From: Eutreptiella sp. 'Long Island Sound 2002'
Lineage: Eukaryota; Euglenozoa; Euglenophyceae; Eutreptiales; Eutreptiaceae
Direction of reading: 5' to 3'
DNA: 64,000 bases
NCBI GenBank assembly: GCA_964036045.1
Contig: OZ038380.1
Coordinates: 183,978,185 to 184,042,184 of the forward strand
Position 1 is the first letter of the stretch, and every line of letters starts with the position of its first letter. This document shows, piece by piece, positions 1-11,604 of this stretch. The position numbers were made by a program, and so were the translations under genes. Below the pieces are notes generated by a model. It searched no databases. It saw only the letters and a list, made by a program, of their open reading frames with translations, and had not been told where the DNA came from.

Positions 1-1620
1 TGACTTCCAATACCATGCACACAAAGCAACGAGTATCAGCAGTGGCTACCATAAGAAGGGAAAACGGCCTCCAAAAAAGGCCCCTAGATAAGCACCCCCC
101 CCCCAACCCACAACAAGCAACCCTCCGTGAACACCTCACACCTTGCACCATGAACAACGTGAGGATGCACCAGGGCAGTGCTGGGACATGCCTTGCAAGA
201 TTTGTGATGGTGTGCTGAGTGATGTTGTGTGATGTGCCTAGAGGAAAAATATGAGGGGGGGGAATGGTGAAAGGGGGTGGGGGGTGGGGATGCAACTGGC
301 CCCTGGCGTCCAGGCATGGTGTGGGTAAGGATCTGGGGTGCCTATTATCCTGCTTCATCATGGTCGGCATGGGCGTGTTGTGTCGTTGTTTGCTGATTTC
401 GTGTATGGAACGGTGGTAAACCCAAAACCGCCCAAGCTGGCAGCAACGATTTTACAAATGAAATGCCATTTTTCCTTCCCCATTTTCCCCCATTTCCCCC
501 CATTTTTCCACTCGGCTATGATGTGCCAAGAGACGTGCCCAATCTGGGCATGTCTTGGCCCTGCAAGGGGCAGGGGCAGGTGGCGCAATATTTATCAACC
601 GAGTATTCTAATGTCAATGTACCAATTTGTGAAGGAAAATGTCAAAAAATGGGGGGGGATGGGGGGAAATGCGGGGGAAATGGGGAAGGAAAAATGGGAT
701 TTCACTGGAACTGGGGTGAAATGGGGAAAAGCGAGGGAATTAGTGGAAAATTGGGATGGGTGTGGAAAGTGCTGCATGCTGTGTTGTCTTGCAGTTACAA
801 TGGACTAAGTATGTCCCAATAAAAGTCATCACACATCCCGCAAGGAAATGGGTCAGATCCACGCAGGGCAATCAAGATGGAGACCAGGATGACAAAGAAG
901 GCGTCCCATGTCGGTGTTCATGGCAATGATGCAGACGGTTGGCCCCTCGGAAGAAGATTGGGGGATTTTCTGGTATTGGAGGATGTCTTCTCGGGTGTCC
1001 TTTCAGTGAGGCAAACACTTCCGCATCATTTGAGCTTCACATACAAGTGAAGAGAAATCCCTCCCTTTCCTACGGCCTCCCATGGTACAGTAGGCATGGT
1101 ACACAGCCGGACAAAGAAAAAGAGAATGCAGAGCTTGTTGGCATCCCCCCCCCCCACCTGTGTGGCGACATGTCAAGCATGTGGTGCTGGAGAGAGCACT
1201 AGCACAACAAGCCGCACATGCAGGTCACAAGAAAAAGATGAAGGAACACAGAGGGGTTAAAAAATTGCAGTTCACCGGTAGTGTTGCCCCGTTCCACATA
1301 CACAAATCAACCAATTACCCTGTTCCCCGAGGATTCCCAGTTGGGTTTATCAGATTATCCCTTTCAGATGATAAAGCACCTTGACACCCCCCCACCTCAA
1401 TAATCAACTCCCTTGTTTAACCTTTTGAATGGTTTTGCTTCCTAACCCCAGTACATATTGTGAGCACCAGGCATTGCAGCCCTACTCCGGTTGGATACCT
1501 AATGCCCCCTTGCCCCGCCACCCCTGTTTGCATTTTGTTGTCGCCGAGCTAGCAGGATCATCCATTGCCTACATGGAGTGCCTACCCACCCTTTGGACCC
1601 AATTCTAAGGCATTTTTTTG
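1..1620. other. No gene recognised
   Basis: No reading frame here shows a domain, exon-like codon pattern or RNA gene that I can support. The stretch contains an inverted-repeat pair (456-706, listed separately), short C runs and ordinary mixed sequence. Confidence 0.6.
456..706. repeat. Inverted repeat with about 50-bp arms (foldback element)
   Basis: The arm at about 456-510 is a T/C-rich string containing CCATTTTTCCTTCCCCATTT. The arm at about 650-706 is its near-exact reverse complement. They are separated by about 140 bp, so the region could fold into a long hairpin. The size and form fit a foldback or MITE-type non-autonomous element. I see no clear target-site duplication. Confidence 0.6.
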
Positions 1621-1632
1621 AAACCGTGATAT

Positions 1633-1705
1633 GGGCTCACAATCCACAAATTTCTGTGGCCCCTTGAGTTGGGGATACGGATCACAATCCACAAATTTCA
1701 TCATC
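1633..1705 (+). repeat. Diverged copy of the GGCCCCTCGAGTTGGGG-type 48-bp unit
   Basis: About one and a half units read TCACAATCCAC ... GGCCCCTTGAGTTGGGG ... TCACAATCCAC. In reverse complement this matches the 48-bp tandem unit inside the protease-encoding transposon at 37986-38194. It directly precedes a decayed coding stretch (1724-2068), so this may be the start of a dead relative of that element. Confidence 0.55.
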
Positions 1706-1723
1706 TAGCGTGGCAGCCCCGAG

Positions 1724-2068
1724 GTGAGGAATTGCACCAGTCCGTGTGTGTATTGCATTCGGATGCAGGTCTGTCACCCTCCTTATGGACCATGGGACCA
1801 TGTCCCACCTCAGGTTTGGATTGATAAAAGTAACTCGGCAGCCACGCAAGATGAGGGAGAGGATGAGGCAGAGGTGTGTGCTTTGTGTTGTGAAAAGTGC
1901 TCCAACACCACAGTTTGTGGCGAGTGCAAGGAGCATTGGTGTGTTGGAGAGGCTATCTTGAGCACGGTATTGAGCAGGGTGCGAGCTCATCTTGGTCTGG
2001 ACAAAAAAAAACATTATTGTGCTAGATGTATGGACGCCCACACTTGTGGGGATAAGACTGTTCGTTAG
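1724..2068 (+). pseudogene. Cysteine-rich coding remnant with PYGPWDH motif
   Basis: A 114-codon frame contains PYGPWDHVP, an acidic patch (DEGEDEAE) and then many cysteines in CxxC-like pairs (CALCCEKC, CGECKEHWC, CARCMDAHTC), which suggests a zinc-binding region. The motif PYGPWDHFP also occurs on the minus strand near 32380 next to another acidic serine/aspartate-rich segment, so two loci preserve the same protein motif. I do not recognise the family. A transposon-encoded protein is the simplest inference, given the adjoining repeat and the lack of further open frame. Confidence 0.4.
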
Positions 2069-2227
2069 GCACATGAGAAGTGACAGGCATTGGCGTTGAA
2101 TTCAGCTACCTCGCCTCATGCAGCATGTTCTGTAGGGAAGGTTTGCGGTCCACTCTGGTCTACTTGGCAGGCTTCTCTTAGGGAGGGTAAATCTGGGACT
2201 ATAGTTGGGATAGATAGTCCAAAAGTA

Positions 2228-2460
2228 GTGCGTTGGGTGCGCCCCAAGCAAACACTCGGAAGAGTTGGAGGATGAGATGGTGGTGTGATCAAAAGAGTCC
2301 AGTACCAATGTCAGTGACATGCTATTGGGCAATGGAATTTTTTGGCCGGCGAGGTGGTTTTGCAATCCGTGGCAGGGGTGCCAAGAGACCAAAACCGTGC
2401 ACATCAGAAGAGTGCCTTTGGGGTGGGAAAAATATGAAGTGGACAGTGCATTGGTCAAAT
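2228..2460 (+). pseudogene. Decayed Trp/Cys-rich coding fragment with in-frame stop
   Basis: One frame reads an acidic stretch (SEELEDEMVV), a TGA at about 2278, then SKESSTNVSDML followed by a tryptophan-rich stretch containing GIFWPARWFCNPWQGC and VPLGWEKYEVDSALVKCW before a stop. The composition is protein-like, not random, but the frame is broken. It may belong with the remnant at 1724-2068. No family is recognised. Confidence 0.3.
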
Positions 2461-5400
2461 GTTGGTGATAGAGTGAGTGAAGCATGCGCATGATAAACAT
2501 ACATGCTAGACAGACTGAGAATTCTTCTGACTACGTAGATACACAGCAACAGAGCAATAAGACAGTGCTTAGGGTGATCATAGGGCAGGAGACAAACTGA
2601 CTGAGACAGTCTTCGATTGGATGTTGGGGACCATGATGTGGTAACTCAGACCTATGAGACGCACAAAGAATTCATGTTCATGGGGTTTCATGGATGCAAT
2701 TCCGCGGCAGGCTTCTTCTATGACACATCTGAGCACAACCCCACAAATGAGAGAGCACACGTACCATTGTGGTGCCTTTCAAGGCAAACTGACCCAGCAC
2801 ATGCAGCGAAGTTGGTTTCTGCCTGCTTGCATTCAATAACTCAACGAGTTGCTCCCACAGATTACACTCGACAGGGACCATGGACCCAAACCAATAATGT
2901 TGCTGCTTCCATCCGAACATTTAGTCCTGTGCTCCCATGTGCTCCCAGTAGCAAGTATTCTGAATTGGATGGCATTTCCACGGTCACCCACCCCACTACG
3001 AGTTCTGCAAGGCATTTTGGGGGGCGTATTGCGCGCTGTGCACAAAGGTTGTGCAGGACCATACCCAAGTTGCATAGTGGTGCCTGGTACGAGGAACAAT
3101 GAGCCTTGTTGTGCATCTATATGAGTTGCTTGCATGTCTAGCCCACACGTGAACATTACTTTCATCTCATTCACGGACCTCTCATTTTTTGTGGATTGTT
3201 TGGTGTGGGTACTGAGTGAGGCAAAGCAGTGTGGGTGTCGAAAATGGTCACGGGTGGGGAATGGGCCCAAAAAGATGCCCAGTTTGTGTACGGTGCACCA
3301 ACACCCCCCCACTGAGCTGACACCACACTGCACCCACGCACTGCATGCACCACATAGGCAGCACAGCACCCTCCAGGCGAAAAAAAAATCGGATTAGAAG
3401 GGGGGGATGGAGAATGCTGAGGAAAGATGGGAGACGCCTCATCCCCAGCATTATGTGCCTCACGCACAGCATGTGAGACGATGGGAAGCATGGTGTGCAG
3501 GGCACAAGACGCCCTTTCGAGTGCAAACAAGCAACAATGCCGAACCACATATTTCCGATCTGCACTCTGCCCACCAACACTGCAGTTGCTGCACTGCGGC
3601 ATTGTACGTCAGAGCTGGGCCACACAGGTTCAGCCGCATGCTCGGGACGCGATTCCGATGCTCGGTTGTTGTTCGGCAGCATCAGGGTGACTGCACTGCA
3701 GCATCTGCCCTACTATCTGCTACTACTTGATTTCTTCCTGTACTGCCGCACGTCTTTGTGGTGGTGCGCTGTGTGTGCTTTGTAGCACTAACTGACCTGT
3801 ACATGGCCCCAGGTACACCGTCCCAGCAGACAGAAGGACCACGCAGCTGTTAATTTGGGCACCGCTGGGGCTGAAGATCGGTGTCTGCTCTCACCCACTT
3901 GTCCTAACCCCCGTCATGGGCTGCAGGCCTGTTTGAGCTGCCGTTGCTGAACCCCAATGTATCATAGTGCAAAACGGTCTGCCCGCTTGAGGGGGCATGG
4001 AGGTGGGGGGTCGGGGGGGCAATGACTGAGGGTCAGGTGACTCGTCAGCCCTCGTCGGCCCTGCCCCCCACATCATCAGCAGGCGTAATGGATACCTCGG
4101 CAAGCAGTTTTGGCACAGGCATTAGCGGTACCCGTCTTGAGCTGCGGGACCCCCAGCCGGGTTAGGATTCCTCACCGGTTCTAAGGCCACAAGGTGGAAA
4201 CTACAACTCTCGGAGCGCCGTTGATGCGCCATACCTTCCAGCAGATTGTTAAACACCTTTTCCATGAGGTGATGCAGCCCGCATTGAAGCAACCATGGAT
4301 CCTCAGAAATACTTGGCAACCTTGACCTGCGCTTGACTGTCTGGTTGAGGTAGTGGTGTTGGACTTCCTTGCCCCAAAATGCCCCGAGTGTCATACACCA
4401 ATCGTATCAACAATCCCCATTGAAAAGAAGAGGGGCGTGGCACACAAAAATGCACATGAGGTGGTCGGCCTAAGCTCCCGTCACTTTGCGTTCACCTCTG
4501 GCTGCGAGGTCCGAAATGGCTGAATTTGTGCGCAGCGTGCGCACGGGGCGCCCTCAAAGTGCATTCGTCTGCAACCTTTCCTGCCGCATGAGCGGCAATG
4601 GTGCCCCACACAGAAATGCCAAAGGCACACAATCCCTGTGCCCATCTGGCTGGGAGTAATTGGGCGGGGCTACCTGGTTGAGTGTGTGCTGGAATGGATT
4701 AAGTCTTATGAGGGGTGGTGGGGCTGGATGGGATACTGAGACAAAAATCATGGATGCCACGGAAAGCTGCATGGACAAAAAAATTCACTCGTCTGTTTTG
4801 GATAGTTCACCCACAGGCGCTGAATACAGCCTCGGGTGAACCGAGGGACATGTCTGGCAAAGGGTGGGCAGATAAATCCGACAAAAATGTCGGAGTCCGT
4901 GCATTGGAAGGGGTAAGGAGGAGGGCAAGGGGTCATAGGCGCAGGTGCTGGCGGCCACGCCCCTCAAAAACCGGTTCAGTGCCTTCCCCCTAACCCCAAT
5001 GGGCTATGCTGCAGACAGACGAGAGGCGGCACTGGGGATTCCACAACTTCCACACCGCCGTCTCATACCCCAGATGCACCAATGTCTCAGGTGTTGCAGT
5101 GTCTGCTGCCCGTCCAGGCACCGAGCGTCCAAGATGGGGCCTGAGTAGCAACGCTGAGCCCTGTAGGCGCTAGCTTGCCCTCGGTGATCGCGCAGCAGGG
5201 ACCAATAACGATTCGTGGGTGCTTGGGGATAGCCTGGGCATTCTACCTCGGACTGCACCCTGAAGGGACCTGTTTGTGCTGCTGGCTGCTCTGGCTCCAC
5301 TCAGCAAGTCAGGGGAACGTAGGGAGGGTCAACCGCTGGCCCACTCGAAAAAACACCCGCGGCTTCACTGCGGCACACCAAGGACTACGTCCACCTTTTG

Positions 5401-6041
5401 CAACAAAAAAAATTTCCAACAAAAATGACTTCTGAGAGACTTTTATTTCTCTAACAAAAAATGGCCTTCTAGTCAACACAAAAAGGAGCCAAAGACTCAG
5501 ACATGATACGCATGCTCTCAGCAGAGAGTGAAGGGCAATCTGCCATACACTGGCAAGGCTGTCCTGGATCGGAAACCAAAAAGACTGCTGGACTCTGGCA
5601 CGAAACCCAAGCCTTGGCCCGGCAAAAGTTTCAATCCCGACACACCTGCACCAAGTCAACACTCCGCGACTGTAGACTCCATGTGCTGGGGCAGTTCATG
5701 TGTGACAAAGATCCATGCATACACCTGTGGAGCCCTGGACAGAGACGGTCTCAGTGTAGGTCCATGCTGTATGTGGGACGGGTTACTGATCTTAGTGGCA
5801 GGACAGGAATTATGGTATGATCAATCAACAGCGGCCAACCAACCGAAGCTGAGGAGCTCACCGACTGAAGCTGCCAACGATGCCGCAAAATGGACTCGAT
5901 GAGGTCATGAAAGCGTTTTCAACAAACATGCGTAGTTTCCCCAAGAAGAGGTGTTTTCTCACTTTGGGCCACTCGACAGCTGTTGGAGAGCCGAAGCACG
6001 CAGCTCACGAGACGTTGCTTCACAACCAACACGCATTCTTA
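2461..6041. other. No gene recognised
   Basis: The longest frames here (for example 2617-3102 plus) have no recognisable motif and overlap equally long frames on the other strand. I see no tandem arrays of note. If exons are present they are too short or too diverged for me to support. Confidence 0.5.
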
Positions 6042-6475
6042 CCCCCCCCCCCTTGCGAGAACAACGGTAAACACACTGAAAATGACGGAACCAACGTCTC
6101 CTGTTGTACTGACAAGGGCGTTGCTGACACGCACCTTCTGAAAACACAAGCAGCGGCACTACTAACCCCCCCCCCCCCCCGCCCCTTGCAATCCCCCCCC
6201 CCCCTGAGCGCGTGACGGTGTCCCGGGGGGGTAGGGGAGACGGTCACCAAGTGACCGTCCCCACCCCCCCGAATTCTAGTATAACCTAAAGAAAAATTTT
6301 CTTCGGTGCCTCATATTTCCTATGCTTTTTGGGCCAAGCGACGGTCTCCCGGGTGGGGGGGTCCCCAAAATACCATCCCCAGCCCCAAATCACAGGCAAA
6401 AACTTGGTCTTCATGGACAAACAACAAATAACAGCTCGTGTTGCTCTGACAAAGGTGTTGTTCTCGCAAGGGGGG
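6042..6475. mobile_element. C/G-run-tipped inverted-repeat element (MITE-like), TTGCGAGA family
   Basis: The left end is a C run followed by TTGCGAGAACAAC. The right end (6453-6475) is GTTGTTCTCGCAA followed by a G run, so the termini are inverted repeats. Just inside, the right end continues as GTTGCTCTGACAAAG, whose reverse complement resembles the inner part of the related element at 53655-53751. There is no coding potential. No clear target duplication is visible. Internal sequence around 6365-6405 (CCATCCCCAGCCCCAAATCA) recurs at 63435-63460. Confidence 0.65.
6231..6266. repeat. Perfect 9-bp stem hairpin
   Basis: GACGGTCAC-CAA-GTGACCGTC forms a perfect stem with a 3-nt loop. It is flanked by G-rich sequence on the left and C-rich sequence on the right, which lengthens the stem. 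It lies inside the inverted-repeat element at 6042-6475 and may be its central hairpin. Confidence 0.6.
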
Positions 6476-8290
6476 TGGTGGATATCTGTGGCCTTGCAAT
6501 GGTGCCTAGCATGCTACACGCTTGCTTGAGGTGAGATTAAACATGGGCCGGTTTATGCCAGGGAGGAGTCCAAGATATCCGGCAGCAGCTGCTGACTTCC
6601 CTCGTTGCTCCCCCCTCCATCAGACACGCCCACACTCTCTCGCAGGGTCCTTTCAAGGCGAGGGGAGTGACTCGATCCGGTCCTGCCAGGCCCTGATCGG
6701 GAGATGGCCAACGAAAAACTGCTTCCTGCAATTGCCATTCCACCGGGGATTCTCAGGGAAAAAACCATGTGCCATTGCTTTGTTTCACTGCTTTCTAAAT
6801 GATTCCATGTGCACGGTGGTTTTGTTGGTCCCCCCCTTCTTGTTGTGAGTGTTTTGCATTCTCTTGTGCTGCGGATCCCAGATTTCGTTCAGAATGGATC
6901 GTAAATGGTGAATGCCTTTTGATTCTTTTCTTTTCTATTGTTAGAGCCTTGCATTTCCACCATGTGCATGCAGTCTATCTGCCAAACCCCCCTGTTGGGC
7001 CCCATCGTCCATGTGCCAAACCTTGTGTTGTGTGTCCGCCTCAGTGTGTTTCCCCACATGCCTTCTGTGAGGCTGAAGCAAAGTCACCAAAGCCACCAAA
7101 CTGGCTGTAGCATCAAAGCTCAGCACACAACACCACTGCTGCCTCCACAATGAGGCAAGGACCAGCTTGGGAGTCTGTCAGGCATCCTGCGGTCTAGCCC
7201 TCAGACCGCGTTGGCTGGGACAGCACACAACACCCAGGATTGCACGCTGGCAGCCAGCCCCCGCCTTTGAGCTGCTAGGTTAGGGTTAGTTGCGGGGGTC
7301 AAACCAACATTGGCTGCACCGTATTCCCTGGGTGATCCAATGCATTCGACCGAAATGCCCATTTTTGCTTTGCCATCTTTGGCTGCGGACCCATATCAAG
7401 CAAGTCACTATGGTGTTTTTAGTATGTACATGCTGTATCTGTATCCACAAGCTGCAACCATCCAACAGTACTACGACAAAGTGTGGGTTGCACTGCTGTA
7501 GATCGTTGTGTGGACTGTGGTCATACCATACGATGCAGTGTCTTTCAGCCCCCCCCGCCCCCACCCCCCAGATCTGCTACAAGATCAACCAACCGCGACC
7601 AACTGGCAGCAGTTAGCAACTGCAACGGCCAAGGATAATGTGAACTGTACAAATGTATTTAATGTGCATACCGTTTGCAAAAAATGTGGCAGCCTGTTGC
7701 ATGTGAGCCCGTGTCAAGCCGCATGTGGTTTCTTGTCCTGTGTCAGGCTCAATCGAATCCATGCTTGCACTGTCAGCAGGTGCTTTTCAGAGCAAGCTTG
7801 TGACTGACTGCCTGGCTTTGGCTGGATGGCTTGGTCACTGTGCCCATACCAAGTCCCAATCTCAGGGTCCAAATATCATACATTGACTCTGATAGCCACA
7901 TTTCTGATGCTGGGGTTTGGGAGGATGTTTCTGATGATTAAGATGCTGCAGCTGCAGACACTTTTGAGAAAGCCACAGGAAGGGCCAAACTACAACAGGT
8001 TTGGATGAGATGTAATGTGCACATGCAGCACGACAGGCCCGGTCCAAAACCATGTCTCGGGTGAATGTTGTAATGTTGTGAATATTGTAAATTCACCTGC
8101 CAATGCTGGAGTCTTTTCTGTCTGAGGCACTTAATAAATGTTGGAGATTTGCACCACCCAGTTCATTGGTGCTTGACTCACAAATCACACACAAATTCCC
8201 CTGCAATGGCGCCTTGCTTGCCACGCTGCAAGAACCTCCCCCATGAAGAGGGAAATGCAAGGAGTGGCGAGGGGAGAGCCCAGCACGGCT
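6476..8290. other. No gene recognised
   Basis: Mixed sequence with a short TTAGGG-type motif (TAGGTTAGGGTTAG) near 7277. I find no frame with protein-family features and no tandem repeats of note. Confidence 0.5.
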
Positions 8291-8296
8291 TCCCCA

Positions 8297-8625
8297 TATG
8301 AATCGGCGTTGGTGAGAAACAGATGACACTGGGTCTGGAAAGTATGGGCCAACGTGGGATCCCCGCAGTGACGTACTCATACGGGGCTGAACTGGCCCTG
8401 GGCTGGCCAAGTGGCAGGTTCTGAATTTGGCATCAGGTGCGTGGGGCGCAATGCACCAAAAATGTTTGTGCATCGACCGAGAATCAATTTCTGTGGAATT
8501 GACTTGGGTGAAGAACGGATGACAAAGTAATTCGCAAAGTACGGGTCAAACTGGGGTTTCTGCAGTGACATCACCCTACGGGGCTGAAATGCCCCTGAGG
8601 TGGTGGCCTGTCGGGTTGTCAGCCA
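8297..8625 (+). repeat. Two diverged direct copies of a roughly 120-bp segment
   Basis: The segment at 8300-8415 and the one at 8500-8625 share the order GATGACA ... AAGTA..GGG ... GCAGTGAC ... ACGGGGCTGAA ... CCCTG. They are clearly related, with many substitutions, which suggests an old local duplication. Function is unknown. Confidence 0.55.
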
Positions 8626-8878
8626 ACACTCTGGCGGTGACTCCACTGCCCTGTGCTGCTGGACTGTGCACTGTGCGCTTAAAAGACATGTACTGTTATG
8701 AGCCAGTGGCTTGCTTGTTGAGGTGGAGAGGAAATGAGCGAGGCTGGCTTGGCCCTACTGGAGGTTTTTGTTTTTTAACTCGTGACCAAAGTTGAACCAA
8801 GCGTCCATTGTTGGCCCTACGACATGGTGTGCCATCCAGGGCAAATCATCCGTGTGACCTGCACCTATTGGTTAGACT

Positions 8879-8936
8879 GTGTGCGCGCATGCATGCGCGT
8901 GCGGAGCAAGCGCGCGCATGTGTCCGTATGTGTGTG
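8879..8936. repeat. Alternating purine-pyrimidine tract
   Basis: GTGCGCGCATGCATGCGCGTG-type alternation, interrupted once, then more GCGCGCATGTG. It has Z-DNA-forming composition. Confidence 0.6.
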
Positions 8937-9091
8937 CCAAGGCTTTCCCTCGTACACAGACTGCGAGGTTCCTCCTTCCTACAATCCTACCACCTGTCCG
9001 TGTTCCAAGGCCCTGCAGAGGCCTGCCGGGGTCCACAATCTCCATATGGACAGTGTGCTGCCAACGAACCGTGCCTACCCTTTAATGCGCC

Positions 9092-9452
9092 ATACAGGGG
9101 GGGGGGAAATTTCGCCCGGGGACAATTTCGCAGGGGATAATTTCGCCAGGGGAAAATTTCGCCACCCTTGAAATCCCCAAAGCCCCAAGCAAGCATGTGT
9201 CTCGCAAAATGTCTCTCAATTTTCGAAAAATGATATGAAATCTGATGCAGACGATCCAGTAACTGGTGCAGAAGGTGCAGGCTTCTTTTTCAACGCATCA
9301 ACAGGCACAGGCGCGTTCGTAATCGCGCGTAGCCCTGCTCAGGAAACACAATGCCTGCAGCTGTGGTGAAGGATGGAACTGTTACACCAAAATTTCGCCA
9401 GGGGAAAATTTCGCCACCTTTCTTAACGGCGAAATTTCCCCCCCCCCTGTAT
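9092..9452. mobile_element. MITE with perfect 25-bp inverted ends and TA flanks (mariner-like)
   Basis: The left end reads ATACA, ten G, AAATTTCGCC. The right end is its exact reverse complement, including the same count of ten C. The symmetrical outermost bases (ATA|CAGGGG and CCCCTG|TAT) fit a TA target duplication with CAGGGG tips, as in Tc1/mariner-derived MITEs. Inside each end lies a direct repeat containing AATTTCGCCAGGGGAAAATT. There is no ORF of note. The perfect termini suggest recent mobility. Confidence 0.75.
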
Positions 9453-9800
9453 GCATGCACAGGGACAGGTACCTGGTGCACTGCGGTGCACTTTCCTTTT
9501 ACTCTCGATCTGTGCACAACCGTGCACTTTTACTAATCTCCGACCTTTCTCAATCCAATCTTTCTGGTTCCCACCCACGGAGCACCAAGACACCAATGCA
9601 TGACTGTATGCCCTGCCACCTCACCCACTGCCTGCGCATGCATCCCTGGTTGCCAATGGCCCCCTGGGCAAGGTTGAGACTGACAGTCATGCCTGCCTGG
9701 CTGGACTGGGTGCTGGGGGCATGAAAGCCTGCAGCAACCTGGACAACTGGACTGCAAGCTAAGTCCGTCATCAGCGAGTGGAGGTCTCTGCTGGGGCCTG

Positions 9801-9807
9801 TGTCTGC

Positions 9808-9838
<31 letters not shown>

Positions 9839-9853
9839 CTCATGTGTGTGTGC
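9801..9853. repeat. (TG)n-(CG)n microsatellite
   Basis: TG repeats run directly into CGCGCGCG and then more TG. This is a strictly alternating purine-pyrimidine tract of about 50 bp. Confidence 0.85.
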
Positions 9854-9925
9854 TCCGTACCATTGACGAGGCTAGTTGTCCTTTATAGTCCTGAACGCAC
9901 TGGGCTGACGGCGGCTGGGGTGTTA

Positions 9926-9970
9926 CTGGTTTAGGGTTACCCTAGCCCTGTAGCCCCATTGCCCTCGCCA
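9926..9970. repeat. Telomere-like TTAGGGTTACCCTA motif, copy 1
   Basis: TTTAGGGTTACCCTAGCCCTGTAGCCCC occurs here. A close copy (TTAGGGTGACCCTAGCCTTGTAGCCCC) lies at 12757-12790. The shared sequence beyond the palindromic TTAGGGTNACCCTA core shows a small dispersed repeat and not chance telomere-like bases. Confidence 0.55.
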
Positions 9971-11250
9971 CTTCAGCCCGACGCGATGGAAGGACTGGGG
10001 CCTCCTGGTTAAATGATCTCTCCCGAAGCCTGCCCATGACCCTCAGGGGGACAGTTGTGCCTCCCTGTGGCTGCAGGCACAGCCCCAGCGCTTGAGGCAC
10101 CCCCCTCCACTCCCCCTGAGCTGGAGGAACCTGTCACCCAGGCACCAGAAAAGCGTACCCTATCTCAGCCCCCCCACCCTGGTGTCTGTCGCAGACACCT
10201 GACCATCCCCAGGCTGTTGGGGACCCCAGTTAGGTGTCCCTTGTGGTGCGTAGTGCAGCAGTGGCGGATGCCCCTATGCCCCTTGCACGACTTGTAGGCT
10301 GGAGCCCTGTGCAAGTCGTAGAGCATCGGCATAGAGTGTTGGTGTGCCTTGTAACACTCCTGCCCGTCCCCCTGAGGAGGGGGAGGGGAGGGTCGCTGTC
10401 CCCATTGTCCACCTTCTGCCGCGGCCGCAGCCCATCTATGGCCTGTGCCGTGGGGGGGGGGGGGGGGCACATTGGTGACCTCCTCCGGCCGCATCCTCAT
10501 CGCTCTGTGCCCACTGCCCATAGGGGGGGATGGGGATTAGCGTCTCATGGCCCTAACCAATCCCCGGTGATGGTGGGGGGGAAATATGGGTGTCCCTTTG
10601 CCCTAACCCGGCTGTTGTGTCTGCCGTTGGCTGCAGCCGCAACGCATGTTGCCCCCCAAACGCGGCAGTCGGCACTGCAGGGATGTTTGCCCTACAGGCC
10701 CCATAGGGGAGGTGTGTGTGTGTGTGTGTGTGTGTGTGTCCTGGACCCACTGCCTACAACAGCGAGCGCGAGATCAACGTGAAAACATCACGGGCAAGGG
10801 GGGTAGCGAAGGCGCCCTCCCTAGCCCTTGCCCCCCCCCCCGCCCCAGGCGGGGCGGTGCTAGCAGCACCCGCAAGCTCCCATCTTGGCACAACACACTC
10901 GGCTCTCCGGCCTCCCGGAGTTGCATGGGCGTGGTACCTGGTCCACCCCCACAGTGGGCGCGTGCACTCGCGTGCCATCGTCCAGATGTTGATCGGGAGA
11001 CCGCCCTACTTACTAAGCAACCTCAGCTACTGGGAATGCTTCATGCGCGCCGCAGGCACCGCAGGGAAAGGGTAATTAGCTTTAGTGTACACTATCCAAG
11101 AAATATACACCGGAACAAAAAAAATCCGGGCATTTTGATCTGTTGACACCATCGCTCTCTACAAAGTGAGAGACTACGGCCCCGGCTCAACAAAACGTGC
11201 AAAGTGTCGTAGGGAATCCCACCCTTCTACTGTGGTGAAGGAGGAGAGTG
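9971..11250. other. No gene recognised; G runs and GT repeat
   Basis: GC-rich, with a G run at about 10450-10467 and a (GT)n tract at 10711-10739. Overlapping frames on both strands owe their length to low stop-codon content. No domain is visible. Confidence 0.5.
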
Positions 11251-11254
11251 CTTC

Positions 11255-11600
11255 GTTTTGATACGTTTCTTGTTTCGAAAGTTGGTCAAAGGGAGCCCAT
11301 CCCCTATGACATTCGTTTCGGTACATTTTGCGTTTCGCTTGTAACCAAGACTACTCGTCATCGGGTGAGTAGTTGGGTTCGGATGACAAAGAGTCTGGAG
11401 AGCATGAGGTCAAGCTCGACCGTGAGTCGGAATCAGTGGTGGAGTCTGAGTCGGAGTTGGAGTTGGAGTCAGATGTGGATGAGGGGCCACACCAAAGCGT
11501 CGGATTCCATATCCCCAACTCAAGGGGCCTCCAACATGGAGGAGAGAACTATGTGCCGGTTTCAATAGCACCGGAAGGTTAACAAAGCTTGCAAGACTCA
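11255..11600 (+). pseudogene. Acidic Glu/Ser-rich coding remnant next to GTTTCG repeats
   Basis: Two GTTTCG-containing segments (11255-11290 and 11308-11345) precede a frame rich in Glu, Ser and Asp (SESELELESDVDEG) at about 11373-11582. The end of that frame contains a CCCCAACTCAAGGGGCC copy of the 48-bp-unit motif. The same combination, GTTTCGCGTTTCG repeats followed by an acidic ESESESE frame, recurs at 32105-32399. This suggests two decayed copies of one element. The encoded protein is not recognised. Confidence 0.4.
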
Positions 11601-11604
11601 AGTA

